Below are positions 23,208 to 32,177 of a stretch of DNA of 33,202 bases, piece by piece. Each line of letters opens with the position of its first letter. Position 1 is the first letter of the stretch. Made by a program: the position numbers and the translations under genes. A model generated the notes under the pieces. It saw nothing but the letters and a program-made list of their open reading frames with translations. It ran no database searches and was not told the origin of the DNA. Source of the DNA: a virus. The stretch spans positions 1 through 33,202 of IMG/VR virus record IMGVR_UViG_3300027963_000198; one strand, written 5' to 3'.

Positions 23208-24908
23208 ATGGCATTTCAGCTTTCACCCGGCGTACTAGTACAAGAAAAGGATTTAACTGCAATAGTCCCTTCTGTTGCTACTTCAGCTGGCGCATTCGCT
23301 GGCGCCTTCCAATGGGGACCTGTTGGAGAAGTTACCACCGTCGATTCAGAAAATAATTTAGTAAAATATTTCGGCGGACCCACTGATGCTACATATATAT
23401 CATTTTTTACTGCAGCAAACTTTTTATCATATGGTAATAATCTACAGTTAGTTCGTGTTGTTAACGAGGCCGAAGCTAAAAACGCTGTCGCAAATGCATC
23501 AGCAACTAGCGCAGTATTAATTAAAAATTTAGACGACTATTTAAACACTAGATCTAGTGGAAATTATAATCTAGGTGAATTCGCAGCAAAATATCCAGGG
23601 GAATTGGGAAATTCATTGAAAGTTTCAATGGTAGATGCCAATACCTGGCCAAATTGGGCAAACACATATCAGGCAGATTTCAATTCTGCTCCAGGTACAT
23701 CCACATATGCTAGTTCATTAAATGGTGTAAACGATGAGTTGCACGTTGCTGTTATTGACGAAGACGGACTATGGACCGGCGTTAGAGGAACGGTAATAGA
23801 AAAGTTCCCATATGTATCTAAAGGTTCAGATGCAAAGAATTCTGACGGATCATCTAATTATTATAAAGATGTACTTAATAAAAAATCAGAATATATTTGG
23901 TCTATAGATCATCCAACGCTTGGCACAAATTGGGGAACTACTGTTCAAAGTAAAACATTCGCAAATTTAAGTTCAAATGTACAAGTCTCTTTATCAAACG
24001 GTAGAAGCGCAGCTGCTAATATTACCGCCGGTAATGTTATTGTAGGATTTAACTTATTCTCAAATGACGAGTTGTATGATGTTAGTTTAATACCATTGGG
24101 CGAATGGGGAAATGCAACCTCAGTTGTTAGCTCTGTTGTAAATATCGCAGAATCAAGAAAAGATTGTGTAGTATTCATATCTCCAGATATTACAGACGTA
24201 GTAAATGTATCCACCGCCGTACAAGCAAGCAATGTTGTTGATTTTAGAAATAACCAAATTAACGTAAATTCAAGCTATGCTGTTTTAGATTCAGGTTGGA
24301 AATATCAATATGACCGTTACAACGATAAATATCGTTGGGTACCGCTGAATGGTGACATTGCAGGGATATGCGCAAGAACAGATACAGTAGCAGAACCTTG
24401 GTTCAGCCCAGGTGGTTTTAATCGCGGCCAAATTAGAAATGTTGTTAGATTGGCATTTAATCCTTCAAAAACTGACAGAGATACTCTATACAAAGCAGGC
24501 GTCAATCCTGTTGTAGCGTTCCCGGGTCAAGGCACAGTATTGTTTGGCGATAAAACATTGCAAACAAAGCCTAGTGCATTTGATAGAATCAATGTTCGTA
24601 GATTGTTTATTGTATTAGAAAAAGCAATTGCAACCGCATCAAAATTCCAATTATTCGAGTTTAATGATCCTTTCACAAGAGCACAATTTAGAAATCTAGT
24701 TGAACCATTCTTAAGAGATGTTCAAGGCCGTAGAGGCATTACAGATTTTAAAGTTGTTTGTGACGAAACAAATAATACAGGCGACGTAATAGATAGAAAC
24801 GAATTTAGAGCTGATATTTTTATCAAACCTGCTCGTGCTATTAACTTTATATCGTTGACATTTGTTGCCACACGCTCTGGCATTTCATTCGAAGAAGTCG
24901 GCGCTTAA
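23208..24908 (+). CDS. 18: Tail sheath protein gp18
   Basis: A 566-residue contractile sheath protein (T4 gp18 is 659). N-terminal signature LSPGVLVQEKDLTAIVPSVA followed by GAFAGAFQWGPVGE. The C-terminal sheath domain is clear: NPVVAFPGQGTVLFGDKTL, then DRINVRRLFIVLEKAIATAS, then FEFNDPFTRAQFRNLVEPFL and the terminal strand AINFISLTFVATRSG, which forms the inter-subunit mesh in sheaths. It is shorter than T4 gp18, probably from loss or shrinkage of an outer variable domain. A very strong ribosome site (TAAGGAG) and a late promoter precede it; gp19 follows by 18 bases with its own GGAG. Confidence 0.96.
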   Translation: MAFQLSPGVLVQEKDLTAIVPSVATSAGAFAGAFQWGPVGEVTTVDSENNLVKYFGGPTDATYISFFTAANFLSYGNNLQLVRVVNEAEAKNAVANASATSAVLIKNLDDYLNTRSSGNYNLGEFAAKYPGELGNSLKVSMVDANTWPNWANTYQADFNSAPGTSTYASSLNGVNDELHVAVIDEDGLWTGVRGTVIEKFPYVSKGSDAKNSDGSSNYYKDVLNKKSEYIWSIDHPTLGTNWGTTVQSKTFANLSSNVQVSLSNGRSAAANITAGNVIVGFNLFSNDELYDVSLIPLGEWGNATSVVSSVVNIAESRKDCVVFISPDITDVVNVSTAVQASNVVDFRNNQINVNSSYAVLDSGWKYQYDRYNDKYRWVPLNGDIAGICARTDTVAEPWFSPGGFNRGQIRNVVRLAFNPSKTDRDTLYKAGVNPVVAFPGQGTVLFGDKTLQTKPSAFDRINVRRLFIVLEKAIATASKFQLFEFNDPFTRAQFRNLVEPFLRDVQGRRGITDFKVVCDETNNTGDVIDRNEFRADIFIKPARAINFISLTFVATRSGISFEEVGA

Positions 24909-24926
24909 TAACGGAGAATAACAAAA

Positions 24927-25490
24927 ATGGCAACAATAGTATCCCCTTTCAGTATTAATACTTTTAAAACACAGCTAAAGAATGGTGGCGCACGTCCCAA
25001 TCAATTCCAAGTTACAATTAATTTTCCAGCATTAGTTGCACAAAATACGGTATTGAACAGAGCATCTTCATTTTTGGTAACAGTTGCAGAATTACCTGGT
25101 CAAACAATTGGAGTTACTCCTGTATATTACAGAGGCAGAGAACTTAAATTGGCCGGCGATAAAGTATTTGCTCCTTTTACTTGCACTGTGTTAAATGATA
25201 CAGATTTTACCATTAGACAAGGTCTAGAAGAGTGGATGAATCTTATTGAAAACAATGCAACTAAATTTGGTGCAACAAACCCAGCCAATTATCAATGCAC
25301 AATTAGTGTTGCACAATTGGATAGACAAGGTGCTGTATTAAGAGAGTATGAATTAACAGATGCTTTCCCAACAGATATCTCACCAATTGGTTTAGATTTC
25401 TCTGCAAACGATCAATTATCGACCTTTGGTGCAACATTTCAATATCAACAATTTGCTTTTAGAAATGTTTCTGTCGGAACTAGACTATAA
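24927..25490 (+). CDS. 19: Tail tube protein gp19
   Basis: A 187-residue protein (T4 gp19 is 163) of the gp19 family. Key features: NGGARPNQFQVTINFP at the start, ASSFLVTVAELPGQTIGVTP, VYYRGRELKLAGDKVFAPF, TVLNDTDFTIRQGLEEWMNL, and DAFPTDISPIGLDFSANDQL. Hexamers of gp19 stack into the rigid tube inside the sheath. Placed directly after gp18, as in T4, with ribosome site CGGAG before the ATG. Assignment is firm. Confidence 0.95.
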   Translation: MATIVSPFSINTFKTQLKNGGARPNQFQVTINFPALVAQNTVLNRASSFLVTVAELPGQTIGVTPVYYRGRELKLAGDKVFAPFTCTVLNDTDFTIRQGLEEWMNLIENNATKFGATNPANYQCTISVAQLDRQGAVLREYELTDAFPTDISPIGLDFSANDQLSTFGATFQYQQFAFRNVSVGTRL

Positions 25491-25496
25491 TAAATA
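25489..25496 (+). promoter_or_regulatory. Possible variant late promoter box (AATAAATA) before gp20
   Basis: AATAAATA overlaps the gp19 stop and lies 38 bases before the gp20 ATG. A 5-base inverted repeat (ATAGT...ACTAT, 25494-25507) follows, resembling the palindrome after the gp18 late box. The consensus differs by one base. Confidence 0.35.
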
Positions 25497-25534
25497 GTTT
25501 ATACTATGGACATTAACTTTTTGGAATTTAAATA

Positions 25535-27076
25535 ATGGCAATTAATTTATTTGGGTATACTATTACTCGAGGTGAAGATGTGAGTAAGATGGCACGGACA
25601 CAATCGTTTGTGCCGCCTACTACTGACGATGGTACAGCAACGGTTCAGGGCGGCGGCTATTTTGGCACATATCTTGAGATGGATGCTACTGCCAAATCAG
25701 AATCAGAGCTGATTACACGATATCGCGAAGCATCTATGTATGCTGATTGTTCTACAGCAATTGATGAAATTGTTACAGAAGCAATTGCAGCAGTTGACGA
25801 TGAAGCAGCAGTACAACTTAATGTTGATGCACTTGATTTGCCCGATAATATTAAAAAGGCAATGCAAGATCAATTCAATACTATTGTGAGATTGCTTGGA
25901 TTCAACCTTAAGGGGTTTGATATTTTTCGCAGATGGTATGTTGATGGTAGACTTTATTATCAAAAGATTATTGACGAAAAGAATCCAAAACGTGGTATTA
26001 TTGAGTTAAGACAAATTGATCCTCGTAAAATTCGCAAAGTTCGCGAAATTAAAAAGGATAAAGATCAAAAGACAGGTATAGATTTAATTAAATCAATTGA
26101 AGAATTTTTCATTTATAATGAAAAAGGTATTAATTATCAACCAAATTATACTACAACTTCTCCTGGTAGTAATCAGGGAATTAAAATTTCAACAGATTCA
26201 GTTAGTTATATTCCGTCGGGACTAAATGATTCTGAAAAAAATGTGGTACTGAGTTATTTGCACAAGGCAATTAAACCGGTAAATCAACTAAAGATGATGG
26301 AAGATGCTTTGGTCATTTATAGATTGGCTAGAGCACCTGAAAGAAGAATATTTTATATTGACGTTGGCAATTTGCCAAAGTTAAAAGCTGAGCAATATCT
26401 AAAAGATATTATGGCTCGGTATCGTAATAAGATTGTTTATGATTCTGCCACAGGCGAAATCAGAGATGATCGTAAATTTATGTCAATGCTTGAAGACTTT
26501 TGGTTGCCTCGTAGAGAAGGTGGGCGTGGTACTGAAATTACCACATTGCCAGGTGGCGAAAACCTGGGTCAGATTGATGATATTAATTATTTTCAGAATA
26601 AACTATATCAGGCATTGAATGTTCCCCTATCAAGAATGCAACCTCAACAGGGTATTTCATTTGGTAGAGCAACAGAGATTACTCGTGATGAATTAAAATT
26701 TGCTAAATTTGTAGGAAGACTTCGCAAGAAATTTAGCATGTTATTCAATGATATTTTAAAGACACAGCTAATCTTAACAGGTGTAATTACCGAACAAGAT
26801 TGGGTAGAGTTAAAAGAACATATTCAATATAAATTTGCTCAAGATCAGTATTTTGAAGAAATAAAAGATGCAGAAAATTTACGCAATCGTATTGATTTGG
26901 TAAATCAGATGCAACCCTTTGTTGGAACTTATTTTAGTAAAGCCTATATAATGAAAAGTGTATTGCGATTTACTGATGAAGAAATTGAAACAATGGAATC
27001 GCAGATTGAATCGGAACCTGCACCCGAAATTGGAGTGGACGGACAACCAGTTCAGCCGCCTATAAATAATCAATAG
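25535..27076 (+). CDS. 20: Portal vertex protein gp20
   Basis: A 513-residue portal (T4 gp20 is 524). Diagnostic segments: SELITRYREASMYADCSTAI, IDEIVTEAIAAVDDE, FDIFRRWYVDGRLYYQKIID, LRQIDPRKIRKVREI, LVIYRLARAPERRIFYIDVG, then MLEDFWLPRREGGRGTEITT and LPGGENLGQIDDINYFQNKL, and FGRATEITRDELKFAKFV. The dodecameric portal nucleates the prohead, is the gp17 docking site and the DNA channel. The gene has no strong ribosome site (TTTAAATAATG). A late box for the next gene lies in its last codons (27061-27068). Confidence 0.97.
   Translation: MAINLFGYTITRGEDVSKMARTQSFVPPTTDDGTATVQGGGYFGTYLEMDATAKSESELITRYREASMYADCSTAIDEIVTEAIAAVDDEAAVQLNVDALDLPDNIKKAMQDQFNTIVRLLGFNLKGFDIFRRWYVDGRLYYQKIIDEKNPKRGIIELRQIDPRKIRKVREIKKDKDQKTGIDLIKSIEEFFIYNEKGINYQPNYTTTSPGSNQGIKISTDSVSYIPSGLNDSEKNVVLSYLHKAIKPVNQLKMMEDALVIYRLARAPERRIFYIDVGNLPKLKAEQYLKDIMARYRNKIVYDSATGEIRDDRKFMSMLEDFWLPRREGGRGTEITTLPGGENLGQIDDINYFQNKLYQALNVPLSRMQPQQGISFGRATEITRDELKFAKFVGRLRKKFSMLFNDILKTQLILTGVITEQDWVELKEHIQYKFAQDQYFEEIKDAENLRNRIDLVNQMQPFVGTYFSKAYIMKSVLRFTDEEIETMESQIESEPAPEIGVDGQPVQPPINNQ
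27061..27068 (+). promoter_or_regulatory. T4-type late promoter box (TATAAATA) at the end of gp20
   Basis: Exact late consensus within the last codons of gp20, 19 bases before the ATG of the gp67-like gene. The ribosome site TAGGAG (27075-27079) would be close to the transcript start. It would drive the prohead core-protease group. Confidence 0.5.
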
Positions 27077-27087
27077 GAGTAAAAATT

Positions 27088-27258
27088 ATGGATACATCAG
27101 AAGTTCTTAGACACATGGTAGACGACATTCTTGCAGATCGCTCGAATGACGCTGTTAATAGATTCAACGATGCCTTGGGATTTAAATTATCCGCTGCATT
27201 GGATGATAAAAAACAAGAAATTGCCTCAAGCATAGGTAAGGAAAATGAAGAAGTTTAA
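27088..27258 (+). CDS. Small prohead core protein, gp67-like (by position)
   Basis: A 56-residue gene, short but well supported: the ATG at 27088 has TAGGAGT eight bases upstream, and the frame ends at TAA 27256-27258, overlapping the next start by 14 bases. The product (MDTSEVLRHMVDDILADRSN, then a helix rich in Ala, Asp and Lys, ending GKENEEV) is acidic-to-neutral and all helical. It lies between portal and gp68/gp21 positions, exactly where T4 has gp67, and short proteins beginning MDTS followed by a helix occur there in T4-like environmental phages. It lacks the long Asp/Glu tail of T4 gp67 (80 residues). The role in the prohead core is inferred from position. Confidence 0.7.
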   Translation: MDTSEVLRHMVDDILADRSNDAVNRFNDALGFKLSAALDDKKQEIASSIGKENEEV

Positions 27259-28516
27259 CTCACTAAGATTAGAATTAGCAGAAAAAACTCTTACTCCCGC
27301 TGAAAAGAAAAAGCGAGAGGAAATTGCCATGGCTATGGAGCGTGAGAATCCAGGTATGCCAATGGCTAAAAAGATGGCAATTGCCACGGCAGCTGCTAAA
27401 AGAGTTGCCGAAGAAAATCTTGATGAATTAAAATCTTCCACATTAACATCTTATATTGATAAAGTTGCAACAGGCCCTTCTAGAGGCAATAAGAACATAA
27501 AAGCAATTGGCGGAGTAACAACTGCTATTCGTAAAAGAGCTGAAAATGAAAATCCACCATTTGAACCAAATGTTCCTACCGGTGAAAGAAAAGATCAATT
27601 TGGAAATACTATTAAAAATGTAGCAAAACACTTGGCTAAACAAGGTATGAAAAGTGTTACTGAAGAAATTAAAACAACGCATGAAGATCCTTTAGTGGTT
27701 ACAAGAGATTCTGAGGGCAATATTCATACTCATGCCAATTTATCTGTTGCCAATGCTATTCATGGTACAGATGTTAAACATCAAGCCATTCATACCGGTA
27801 TGCCAGTACAAGCAGGTAAGTTCACATTTGAATTATCCAAGCATCATGCCGCAGAAGTTAAAGAAGCCAAAGAAAAAAGCGAATATGATTACGAAGGCGA
27901 CATGGCCCGTGGTCAATTACAAAGTATTATCATGAATGCTCAAAGAGTACATGATATGTTAAAAGACAATGACAATCTTCCTGAATGGGTTCAATCAAAG
28001 ATTACTCTTGCAGAAGATTATATTTCAACTGTTTCAAATTATATGGCGAGTGAAATTGATGAGATGCATTTATCTTTTGGTTCACATGATAAAAAGCCTG
28101 TTCCTGTAACATCTAAATTGGCAGATATGAAAAAATATTTTGCAACTAATGATAAAGATCAGATAAAGCAAAAAATTACAGGAAAAAAATTCCACGATAT
28201 GTCTGAATATGAGGCATGGATGAAATCAAATAAAACAAAGAGTGCAATGCAAGTTGCATCGTTTGAACAAGATGCAGACAAAAGTATTGAGGAAGCATCC
28301 CACACATTTGAACCGGTAAAAAATCAAGGTCTTGTAAAGAACAATCGAGGGCATTCTTTTGTAGGCAATACATATAATGCTAAGGGATTAAAAGGCGCAA
28401 GCATTTATAAGCATAAAGAAACAGGTAAATATTATGCTAATAAAGTAACATCAAATACTACGTATCACGATAGCGCTGAAAAAGCGGCCGAAAAATACCA
28501 TAGTAAAGCAAAATAA
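27245..28516 (+). CDS. Large prohead-core-region protein (gp68 position)
   Basis: 423 residues starting inside the gp67-like gene. T4 gp68 is only 141 residues, so this is either a much larger equivalent or an added protein. The N-terminal ~60 residues are a basic helix (TPAEKKKREEIAMAM, KKMAIATAAAKRVAEENL). Residues ~140-210 form a His-rich part (EGNIHTHANLSVANAIHGTD, FELSKHHAAE). Next is a conserved helical block EYDYEGDMARGQLQSIIMNA followed by LPEWVQSKITLAEDYISTVS (~220-270). The C-terminal ~65 residues (RGHSFVGNTYNAKGLKGASI; HKETGKYYANKV) look like a separate small domain. Codon use matches its neighbours. Related proteins are, as I recall, found in cyanophage-like genomes without clear function. 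A core/scaffold role is likely but unproven. Confidence 0.65.
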   Translation: MKKFNSLRLELAEKTLTPAEKKKREEIAMAMERENPGMPMAKKMAIATAAAKRVAEENLDELKSSTLTSYIDKVATGPSRGNKNIKAIGGVTTAIRKRAENENPPFEPNVPTGERKDQFGNTIKNVAKHLAKQGMKSVTEEIKTTHEDPLVVTRDSEGNIHTHANLSVANAIHGTDVKHQAIHTGMPVQAGKFTFELSKHHAAEVKEAKEKSEYDYEGDMARGQLQSIIMNAQRVHDMLKDNDNLPEWVQSKITLAEDYISTVSNYMASEIDEMHLSFGSHDKKPVPVTSKLADMKKYFATNDKDQIKQKITGKKFHDMSEYEAWMKSNKTKSAMQVASFEQDADKSIEEASHTFEPVKNQGLVKNNRGHSFVGNTYNAKGLKGASIYKHKETGKYYANKVTSNTTYHDSAEKAAEKYHSKAK

Positions 28517-28528
28517 TAAGAGGATAAA

Positions 28529-28948
28529 ATGCCGGTAACAAAAACAATTCTTAAGAATGTTAGACAACAAGCAGTTGTTAAATTTATAGGTAGCGGATAT
28601 GGCAATATAGATTTACGCGCAGACCTAACTCAAAATTCGGAAACATTCCAAGGGTTTGCTAACACCAATGTAACAATTAAAACTGTTATGTGGAGCACCA
28701 CAGATTCTGTAAGTTCACCTATTTTAATTCAACGTGGTGTTAATGCCACAGTTGCAACCAATGTAATGATATTGTACGGAGGCGCATCATCCTGGGACTT
28801 GGCACAAGAATCCGGATTTGTTGACAATGCAAATGCAGATTCAAATGTAACAGTGTTTATTCCCCCAGCTGGTGGAATGGTATATATGGTATTGGGTAAA
28901 ACATCAGGATATTTAGGTCCCCAATTAAACGCCCTATCACCTAATTAA
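28529..28948 (+). CDS. Unrecognised 139-residue protein between core and protease genes
   Basis: 139 residues, with GAGGATAAA just before the ATG, so well translated. The sequence is predicted all beta: VVKFIGSGYGNIDLRADL, NVTIKTVMWSTTDS, SPILIQRGVNATVATNVMIL, VTVFIPPAGGMVYMVLGKTS. There are no cysteines, no signal peptide and no membrane segment. T4 has no gene here (68 to 21). A small beta-sandwich encoded among head genes could be a capsid decoration or head-vertex protein, but this is a guess from position and composition. It is followed 14 bases later by gp21 in the same transcription unit. Confidence 0.7.
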   Translation: MPVTKTILKNVRQQAVVKFIGSGYGNIDLRADLTQNSETFQGFANTNVTIKTVMWSTTDSVSSPILIQRGVNATVATNVMILYGGASSWDLAQESGFVDNANADSNVTVFIPPAGGMVYMVLGKTSGYLGPQLNALSPN

Positions 28949-28962
28949 TACGGAGAAATAAA

Positions 28963-29613
28963 ATGAGATTAATTACAGAAGCCGCACACGATATTACGTA
29001 TATTGTAGAAGATAAACAATCTGGCGGCAAAAATGTCTTTATTGAAGGCATCTTTATGCAAACAGAAGTACCTAACCGAAATGGTCGTTTATACAAGCGC
29101 GACATTATGGAAAAAGAATTAACTCGTTATCAGAAATTGATTGACGAAAAAAGATCATTGGGTGAATTAGGTCATCCAGCAAATCCAACATTAAATTTGG
29201 ATAAAGTATCTCACCTTATTGAAAGCCTTCGATTCGACGGCAATAATGTAATTGGTAGAGCAAAGATTTTAGAAACTCCAATGGGCAACATTGCTCGCAG
29301 TTTGCTTGATGCAGGTGCGGGCCTTGGTGTTTCTTCTAGAGGTTTGGGTTCACTAAAAATGAACAAAGAGGGTGTTAATGAAGTTCAGGATGATTTTCAT
29401 CTTGCAACTGTAGACATTGTAGCAGATCCTTCCGCACATGATGCTTATGTCCAAGGCATTTATGAGTCTGCAGATTGGATTTGTGAAAATGGTCTGTGGA
29501 AAGCTGTTGATATCGAAAGAGCACAACAAACATTAAAGGGCGCATCTAAAGGACAGTTAGAATCTGTTAAACTAAAGATGTTTGAAGAGTTTATGTCTAG
29601 AATGTCTAGATAA
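28963..29613 (+). CDS. 21: Prohead core protease gp21
   Basis: A 216-residue protein (T4 gp21 is 212). Family signature: PNRNGRLYKRDIMEKEL, LGELGHPANPTLNLDKVSHL, GNIARSLLDAGAGLGVSSRG, then LATVDIVADPSAHDAY. Catalytic residues expected for this herpesvirus-protease-like serine peptidase are visible: His71 in GELGHP, Ser124 or Ser125 in GVSSRG, and an acidic residue, probably Asp151 in TVDIVADPS. It matures the prohead by cutting core proteins, gp23 and itself. ACGGAGA precedes the ATG. Confidence 0.96.
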   Translation: MRLITEAAHDITYIVEDKQSGGKNVFIEGIFMQTEVPNRNGRLYKRDIMEKELTRYQKLIDEKRSLGELGHPANPTLNLDKVSHLIESLRFDGNNVIGRAKILETPMGNIARSLLDAGAGLGVSSRGLGSLKMNKEGVNEVQDDFHLATVDIVADPSAHDAYVQGIYESADWICENGLWKAVDIERAQQTLKGASKGQLESVKLKMFEEFMSRMSR

Positions 29614-29620
29614 TCAAACT

Positions 29621-29628
29621 TATAAATA
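29621..29628 (+). promoter_or_regulatory. T4-type late promoter box (TATAAATA) before gp22
   Basis: Exact late consensus 8 bases after the gp21 stop and 30 bases before the gp22 ATG. TTAGGAG (29645-29651) lies within the expected leader. It would drive gp22 and gp23, the most abundant head proteins, as one unit. Confidence 0.7.
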
Positions 29629-29657
29629 ATTTGAAACAATCCATTTAGGAGACACTA

Positions 29658-30800
29658 ATGTCAGTAGAAAGCAAAATTAAACAATTGCTAGAGCGTGTAG
29701 ATGCGAAATCTAGCCTAGAAGAAGCAGACGCTATGGGTGCAGCTAAAGGTAAAGATACCTCTATCAAAGCAGCTAATGGCGGTGATGCTTCCCAACCAAA
29801 ACAAGGTAGTTCTGAAGACGCAAGTTACGAAGAGCGCCATGAAGATGATGAAAACCAAGGCGCTATTGCAGCCAAAGGTATTAATCAAAATACCATTAAG
29901 ATGAAGGGTCCTGTTGGTGCCGCCCCTAACTTCCAAACAGTTGGTGACCCTACTTCCGCAGTAAATCAACCCAACTCTTCAGGTAATGTTCCTGTTGGTG
30001 AAGAAGAAGAAGTTGACGGCGAAGTAATTGTAGAGGAAGATGAAGAAATTCAAGCTTCTACAGCAATTGACTTATCCCCAATTTTTGGCGATGATCTCTC
30101 AGAAGATTTCAAAGCTAAAGCAACATCTATTTTTGAAGCAGCAGTTATTGCTCGCGTAAATTCAGAAATGGATAAAGTCGCATCATCTCTAGAAGAGAAG
30201 TATGCCGATGATGTTGCAGAATACAAAGACGGTATCGTCGAAAAGATTGATTCATATCTCAACTATGTTGTTGAGAATTGGATGAAAGAAAATGAATTGG
30301 CCTTGGAAAATGGTCTTCGCACTGAGATTGCTGAAGACTTTATGTCTGGCCTAAAAGTACTATTCAAAGAGCACTACATCGAAGTGCCTGAAGAGAAATA
30401 CGATGTAATCGGTGAACTACAAGCCAAAGCTGCAGAACTCGAAGCAAAACTCGACGAAGCGATTGGCAGCAATGTAGACCTTAACAAAGAAGTCACTTCT
30501 TTAAAGCGTCAAGCAGTTGTAGAAGAATTGTCCAAGGATTTGGCTGATACAGAAGCTGCAAAATTGGGCAAGCTATTAGAGGGTGTTGATTATGAAAATG
30601 AAGATCTTTACAGAGAGAAAGTTTCTGTAATTAAAGATAATTATTTTCCAAAGAATGCAGTAACAGAAAGCGTATCGCAATCTGTTCAAGCACAACAGAC
30701 TTTAACAGAAGAGACAGATGTTCCAACTAACTTTACAGATGGTTCATCAGTAGTTTCTGCATATGCTAAAGCACTTTCAAGATCAATTAAAAGAGCGTAA
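29658..30800 (+). CDS. 22: Prohead core scaffold protein gp22
   Basis: A 380-residue protein (T4 gp22 is 269), strongly acidic and mostly helical. The N-terminal third is low in complexity (Ala, Gly, Asn, Asp, Gln), followed by a run of Glu/Val (EEEEVDGEVIVEEDEE). The conserved C-terminal two thirds begin DLSPIFGDDLSEDFKAKATS, then IFEAAVIARVNSEMDKV, then YLNYVVENWMKENELALENG and SGLKVLFKEHYIEVPEEKYD, a hallmark of gp22. A coiled coil (ELQAKAAELEAKLDEAI) follows. gp22 is the main scaffold and is cut up by gp21 during maturation. The extra N-terminal length is typical of non-enteric relatives. Strong ribosome site TAGGAG. Confidence 0.94.
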   Translation: MSVESKIKQLLERVDAKSSLEEADAMGAAKGKDTSIKAANGGDASQPKQGSSEDASYEERHEDDENQGAIAAKGINQNTIKMKGPVGAAPNFQTVGDPTSAVNQPNSSGNVPVGEEEEVDGEVIVEEDEEIQASTAIDLSPIFGDDLSEDFKAKATSIFEAAVIARVNSEMDKVASSLEEKYADDVAEYKDGIVEKIDSYLNYVVENWMKENELALENGLRTEIAEDFMSGLKVLFKEHYIEVPEEKYDVIGELQAKAAELEAKLDEAIGSNVDLNKEVTSLKRQAVVEELSKDLADTEAAKLGKLLEGVDYENEDLYREKVSVIKDNYFPKNAVTESVSQSVQAQQTLTEETDVPTNFTDGSSVVSAYAKALSRSIKRA

Positions 30801-30829
30801 TTTTACGACATTCCATCAAGGAGAAAAAA

Positions 30830-32143
30830 ATGTTTTTATCTGAAAACTTACAACAAAAATGGCAAGCCATTTTAGAGCACCCTGATCTTCCAGAGATCAA
30901 GGATTCATACAAGCGTGCAGTTACATCTGTATTGTTAGAGAACCAAGAGCGTTCACTACGTGAAGAGCGTAGCGCAATGTTTGAGGCAGCTCCAGCAAAC
31001 AACATTAGCGCAACAAGCGGTATTGACAAGTATGACCCGATCATGATCGGCCTAGTACGTCGTGCAATGCCTAACCTAATGGCTTATGACATCTGCGGCG
31101 TTCAACCAATGACTGGCCCAACAGGCTTGATCTTCGCAATGCGTTCTACATATGCAGGTGCTCGTACACCTTCAACAAGAGCAGAAGCATTGTTTAATGA
31201 AGCTAATACAGCATTCTCCGGTACAGGCGTTGCACAAACACCAGCACCAGGAACTACTTTAGATCCTACAGGTACATTCACTTCCACAACTGCTGGCGGT
31301 GTAGCAACAGCAGACGCTGAAGCATTGGGTACTTCTGGTAGCCCAGCATTTAACGAAATGTCTTTCTCAATTGACAAGACAACAGTTACTGCAAAATCAC
31401 GTGCATTGAAGGCTGAGTACACAGTTGAATTGGCACAAGACTTGAAGGCTATTCATGGTCTTGACGCTGAAGCAGAATTATCAAACATCTTGTCACAAGA
31501 ATTTATGTTTGAAATTAATCGCGAAGTTGTTCGTACAATTTACAAAGTTGCTAAGCCAGGTTCACCAGCTACAGCAACTGCAGGCACATTTGACTTAGAC
31601 GTTGACTCTAATGGACGTTGGTCTGTTGAGCGTTTCAAAGGTCTATTGTTTAACATTGAACGTGATGCTAACCACATTGCTCAAGACACACGTCGTGGTA
31701 AAGGTAACTTCATCGTTTGCTCTGCAGACGTTGCAAGCGCATTAGCTATGTCAGGTGTTCTAGACTACACTCCAGCTTTAAGCACAAACTTAAATGTTGA
31801 TGACACAGGCAACACTTTCGCAGGTGTATTGAATGGCCGTTATAGAGTTTACATTGATCCGTATTCCAGCAACCTAGGTGCAGCAAATCAGTTCTACATG
31901 GTTGGTTATAAGGGTTCTTCTCCTTATGACGCAGGTATGTTCTATTGCCCATATGTTCCTCTACAAATGGTTCGCGCAGTTGATCCTAACAGCTTCCAAC
32001 CAAAGATTGGTTTCAAGACACGTTATGGTTTAATTGCTAACCCATATGTTGTACAATCAGACGGTTATACAAATGATGCTGACACATTTACAGCTAACCG
32101 TAATCAGTACTATCGTCGTACACGCGTAGTGAACTTAATGTAA
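30830..32143 (+). CDS. 23: Major capsid protein gp23
   Basis: A 437-residue protein (T4 gp23 precursor is 521), with CAAGGAGAAAAAA before the ATG. Diagnostic parts: MIGLVRRAMPNLMAYDICGV, QPMTGPTGLIFAMRSTY, then KSRALKAEYTVELAQDLKAI and HGLDAEAELSNILSQEF, and the close FKTRYGLIANPY. A probable gp21 cut is after Glu52 (AMFE/AAP), removing the N-terminal delta region; the match to the T4 (I/L)xE rule is partial. The shorter length suggests a smaller insertion domain. Arginine is encoded by CGT in 20 of 25 cases against none of 14 in gp8, a sign of selection for high expression. A strong terminator follows. Confidence 0.97.
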   Translation: MFLSENLQQKWQAILEHPDLPEIKDSYKRAVTSVLLENQERSLREERSAMFEAAPANNISATSGIDKYDPIMIGLVRRAMPNLMAYDICGVQPMTGPTGLIFAMRSTYAGARTPSTRAEALFNEANTAFSGTGVAQTPAPGTTLDPTGTFTSTTAGGVATADAEALGTSGSPAFNEMSFSIDKTTVTAKSRALKAEYTVELAQDLKAIHGLDAEAELSNILSQEFMFEINREVVRTIYKVAKPGSPATATAGTFDLDVDSNGRWSVERFKGLLFNIERDANHIAQDTRRGKGNFIVCSADVASALAMSGVLDYTPALSTNLNVDDTGNTFAGVLNGRYRVYIDPYSSNLGAANQFYMVGYKGSSPYDAGMFYCPYVPLQMVRAVDPNSFQPKIGFKTRYGLIANPYVVQSDGYTNDADTFTANRNQYYRRTRVVNLM

Positions 32144-32177
32144 TTTTTATATTAGATAAGTCGGCATTAAGATCGGC

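Noticed and set aside
27226-27441. Minus-strand open frame with hydrophobic residues over the gp67/gp68 junction
   Set aside because: Antisense to two supported genes; the hydrophobic look comes from Lys/Ala/Glu-rich codons read backwards.
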